Below are positions 32,445-34,967 of a stretch of 34,967 nucleotides of DNA, in pieces (the stretch's first letter is position 1; each line of letters begins with the position of its first letter). A model generated the notes under the pieces. It had not been told where the DNA came from. It did no database searches and saw nothing but the letters and a program-made list of their open reading frames with translations. The position numbers and the translations under genes were made by a program. The DNA comes from an uncultured Bacteroides sp. GTDB lineage: Bacteria > Bacteroidota > Bacteroidia > Bacteroidales > Bacteroidaceae. Location: positions 1 through 34,967 of the forward strand of contig UQVZ01000035.1 of assembly GCA_900544675.1 (NCBI GenBank), read 5' to 3'.

Positions 32445-34850
32445 ATGAGAAAACCAATCCTCAGTTTTATGCTACTCCTGTGCCTGCTATTCGGCTCAAA
32501 CACCTATGCCCAGTCACAGATGACCGACCAACAAGTATTGGAATATGCCAAGGAAAGCCTGGAAGCCGGCAAAGACCAACGGGTCATTGCAAGTGAACTG
32601 GCGCGCCGGGGAGTAACCCGAGAACAAGCAGAACGGGTAAAAAAACTTTATGAACAGCAACAAGCAAACCAACAGGGTAATGACAACAGACAAACTGCCA
32701 GCCGTCTGCGTAACCGGGCAGAAGAAAACAGTCCATTTGCCTTGTACACCGATAGCCTGACAAGAGACACCCTACCCTCTTCCGAACGTGTTTTCGGTAG
32801 AAATATCTTTCATACAAAGAACCTGACTTTCGAGCCAAGCGTCAATCTGGCTACTCCTCCCGACTACCGGTTAGGTCCTGGCGATGAGGTGATTATTGAC
32901 ATCTGGGGAACTAGTCAGAACACGATACGTCAAGAAATCTCTCCTGATGGTGTCATCAATATCGAAAAAATCGGACCAGTCAGCCTAAGTGGTATGACTG
33001 TGGACGAAGCCAACGACTACCTGAAAAAAGTACTGGGCAAGACATATAGCGGACTGGACGAGCCCGATGGAAACTTAGAAATCAACCTGACATTAGGAAA
33101 TACCCGTACCATCCAAATCAATGTCATGGGGGAAGTCATGCAACCAGGAACCTATGCCCTTTCAGGCTTCTCTACCGTCTTTCATGCCCTTTACCGGGCA
33201 GGCGGTATGAACGATATCGGCAGCCTGCGCAATGTACAGCTGGTGCGTGGCGGCAAGAAAATCGCCACCATAGATGTGTACCAGTTCATTTTGAAAGGAC
33301 AAGCACAAGATGACATCCGGCTGCAGGAAGGCGATGTAATCATCGTGCCTGCCTACGAAGCACTGGTACAGTTCAAAGGGAAAATAAAACGCCCCATGAA
33401 ATACGAGATGAAGAAAGGAGAAAACCTGACCACCTTAATCAAATATGCCGGCGGTTTCACATCCGATGCTTATACAGGCTCCATGTGTGTCATCCGTCAA
33501 AACGGCGAGGAATACGAGGTCAATACCGTCAAAGAGCCAGACTATTCTGTTTATACCATGCGTAACGGCGATGTGGTGACCGCCGAAGCCATCCTGCGAC
33601 GCTTTGCGAACCGCCTTGAAGTGCGGGGTGCCGTGTACCGGCCAGGTATCTACCAGCTGGACGGACATATCAATACCGTGCGGGCACTCATCGAGGAAGC
33701 CAAGGGATTGATGGGCGATGCCTTCACCAATCGTGCTGTGCTGAAGCGTGAGCATGAAGACCTCACCTCGGAAATCATTAGTGTAGACGTACGCGGCATC
33801 ATGGCAGGAAGCAGCCCTGATGTCCCTTTGCAGAAAAACGATATCCTTTATATTCCCAGCATCCATGACCTGAAAGACTATGGCGATGTCACAATCTACG
33901 GCGAAGTGGCACGTCCGGACCAGTATGCTTATTCAGAGAACATGACTCTGGAAGACCTTATTATACGGGCAGGCGGACTGATGGAAGCAGCATCCACCGT
34001 GCGTGTGGATGTAGCACGGCGCATAAAAGACCCTACAAGCACACAAGCCACCGACAGCATCGGACAAATGTTTACCTTCGCCCTGAAAGACGGCTTCGTA
34101 ATCGATGGAGAACAGGCATTTACCTTACAACCATACGACCAGGTGTTCGTAAGACGAAGCCCGGGATATCAGGCACAGCAAAATGTGGTAGTAAAAGGAG
34201 AAGTCACATTCGCAGGCACATACGCTCTGACGCATACCGAAGAACGTTTGTCCGACATCATGAAGAAAGCCGGAGGTGCCACCCCCAAAGCCTATCTGAA
34301 AGGTGCCAAACTGACCCGAGTGGCGAATGACGAGGAAAGAAAACGGATGAGAGATGTTATCAAACTGATGAGCCGCCAGTTCGGTGAAGCCATGATGGAC
34401 TCTCTCGGCATCAAGGTAGACAGTACATTTACCGTGGGAATCAACTTGGACAAAGCCATAGAAAATCCCGGTGGCGAATATGACCTGGTATTGCGTGAAG
34501 GAGACGTTATCAGCGTGCCCAAGTTGAACAACACGGTAAAAATCAACGGTGCAGTCATGATGCCCAACACGGTAGGCTATCTGAGTGGCAAGAATGTAAA
34601 TTACTACTTGGAACAGGCAGGAGGCTATGCCCTCAATGCCAAGAAAAGCAGGAAATTCGTTATCTATATGAACGGACAGGTAGCGCGCATCAAGGGCAAC
34701 GACCGGGATAAAATTGAACCAGGTTGCGAAATCATCGTGCCCAGCAGGAAGAACAGAAGAGTCAATGTAGGTGAAATCCTAGGTTACGCCTCTTCCTTCG
34801 GCTCGCTGGCAACCATGTTTGCCACCATCACTAATTTGATAAAGAATTAA
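32445..34850 (+). CDS. Outer-membrane polysaccharide export protein with multiple SLBB domains
   Basis: The 801-residue protein has a cleavable signal peptide (1-22, TYAQ) without the lipid-attachment cysteine of E. coli Wza. After a charged helical region come the Poly_export domain (about 138-215: PDYRLGPGDEVIIDIWG, EISPDGVINIEKIGPVSLSGM) and about six SLBB-type repeats, each with a V-GEV-PG-Y motif: INVMGEVMQPGTYALSG, LEVRGAVYRPGIYQLDG, VTIYGEVARPDQYAYSE, VVVKGEVTFAGTYALTH and VKINGAVMMPNTVGYLSG. Such proteins form the outer-membrane channel for capsule or exopolysaccharide. Wza is about 380 residues; long multi-SLBB forms are usual in Bacteroidota. The chain-length and glycosyltransferase genes are expected beyond the window. 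Confidence 0.9.
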   Translation: MRKPILSFMLLLCLLFGSNTYAQSQMTDQQVLEYAKESLEAGKDQRVIASELARRGVTREQAERVKKLYEQQQANQQGNDNRQTASRLRNRAEENSPFALYTDSLTRDTLPSSERVFGRNIFHTKNLTFEPSVNLATPPDYRLGPGDEVIIDIWGTSQNTIRQEISPDGVINIEKIGPVSLSGMTVDEANDYLKKVLGKTYSGLDEPDGNLEINLTLGNTRTIQINVMGEVMQPGTYALSGFSTVFHALYRAGGMNDIGSLRNVQLVRGGKKIATIDVYQFILKGQAQDDIRLQEGDVIIVPAYEALVQFKGKIKRPMKYEMKKGENLTTLIKYAGGFTSDAYTGSMCVIRQNGEEYEVNTVKEPDYSVYTMRNGDVVTAEAILRRFANRLEVRGAVYRPGIYQLDGHINTVRALIEEAKGLMGDAFTNRAVLKREHEDLTSEIISVDVRGIMAGSSPDVPLQKNDILYIPSIHDLKDYGDVTIYGEVARPDQYAYSENMTLEDLIIRAGGLMEAASTVRVDVARRIKDPTSTQATDSIGQMFTFALKDGFVIDGEQAFTLQPYDQVFVRRSPGYQAQQNVVVKGEVTFAGTYALTHTEERLSDIMKKAGGATPKAYLKGAKLTRVANDEERKRMRDVIKLMSRQFGEAMMDSLGIKVDSTFTVGINLDKAIENPGGEYDLVLREGDVISVPKLNNTVKINGAVMMPNTVGYLSGKNVNYYLEQAGGYALNAKKSRKFVIYMNGQVARIKGNDRDKIEPGCEIIVPSRKNRRVNVGEILGYASSFGSLATMFATITNLIKN

Positions 34851-34890
34851 ATAGTTGACAAAGTGACAAGGTTTTGTAATTAGGAGTTAG

Positions 34891-34967
34891 AGAAGTTGTT
34901 TCTTTTAGGAGTTAAGGAGTTAAAGAAGTTATCACTCCGCTACGCTTCGTTAGAAGTTAAAGCCAAT
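34891..34967. repeat. Inverted copy of the UpxY-leader repeat at the right edge
   Basis: The reverse complement of 34901-34962 matches 29227-29289 over about 62 bases. There is one mismatch in the first 42 positions (GAAGCGTAGCGG versus GAAACGTAGCGG), then small differences. The pair brackets the three-gene module 29.3-34.85 kb. The element runs to the window end, so its extent is not known. Confidence 0.75.

Overview
The window looks like a chromosomal segment of a gut Bacteroidota, most likely Bacteroides or Phocaeicola. The evidence is a moderate G+C content and many promoters of the Bacteroides type (a -7 box TAnnTTTG, sometimes with TTTG 19-20 bases upstream). The gene content also fits: a TonB-dependent receptor, families typical of this phylum (DUF4251, DUF4136, probably DUF3843), a Spy/CpxP-like protein, a propionate-pathway carboxylase operon, and a capsule-type locus that opens with a NusG/UpxY-like gene. 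No rRNA or tRNA gene was recognised and no intact mobile element is present.

Layout. 1-2.3 kb: a truncated AraC-type sensor protein and an NhaD-type Na+/H+ antiporter. 2.3-4.9 kb: a DUF418 membrane protein, convergent with a TlpA-like thioredoxin/amidase pair. 5.0-8.6 kb: a biotin carboxylase / biotin carrier / carboxyltransferase operon (propionyl- or methylmalonyl-CoA chemistry). 8.9-10.0 kb: a DUF362 ferredoxin-like protein. 10.0-10.98 kb: an intergenic stretch with a 22-bp tandem repeat, a decayed ISAs1-type transposase and a candidate small RNA. 11-17.2 kb: a YycJ-type hydrolase, then a minus-strand group of metallophosphoesterase, beta-helix-like lipoprotein and TonB-dependent receptor. 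17.5-22.1 kb: a MATE exporter and two minus-strand envelope operons. 22.2-25.3 kb: a plus-strand group (unknown membrane-anchored protein, MFS transporter, DUF3843-type protein). 25.4-28.3 kb: a tightly packed minus-strand operon, nitroreductase - small membrane protein - DUF2520 - kdsC - maf, with three ATGA overlaps.

The most interesting part is 28.3-34.97 kb. A perfect 20-bp inverted repeat (28505-28524 / 28674-28693) bounds 149 bp. The only exact Bacteroides -7 box inside it points away from the downstream genes. Downstream lie a 502-residue NusG/UpxY-like protein with an unusually long C-terminal extension, an unrecognised 353-residue protein, and an 801-residue outer-membrane polysaccharide export protein with repeated SLBB domains. 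I infer the start of a phase-variable extracellular or capsular polysaccharide locus, caught in the OFF orientation.

The intergenic regions of this locus are built from a shared set of short modules: 8-nt period GTTAAG and GTTGAC tandems, CACAGAGACACAGAGG-type runs, and GGCTTTTTTGAAACGCAGATT. These recur as long imperfect inverted copies around each gene. Function of the C-terminal extension, of the 353-residue protein and of the repeat modules cannot be settled from this sequence alone.
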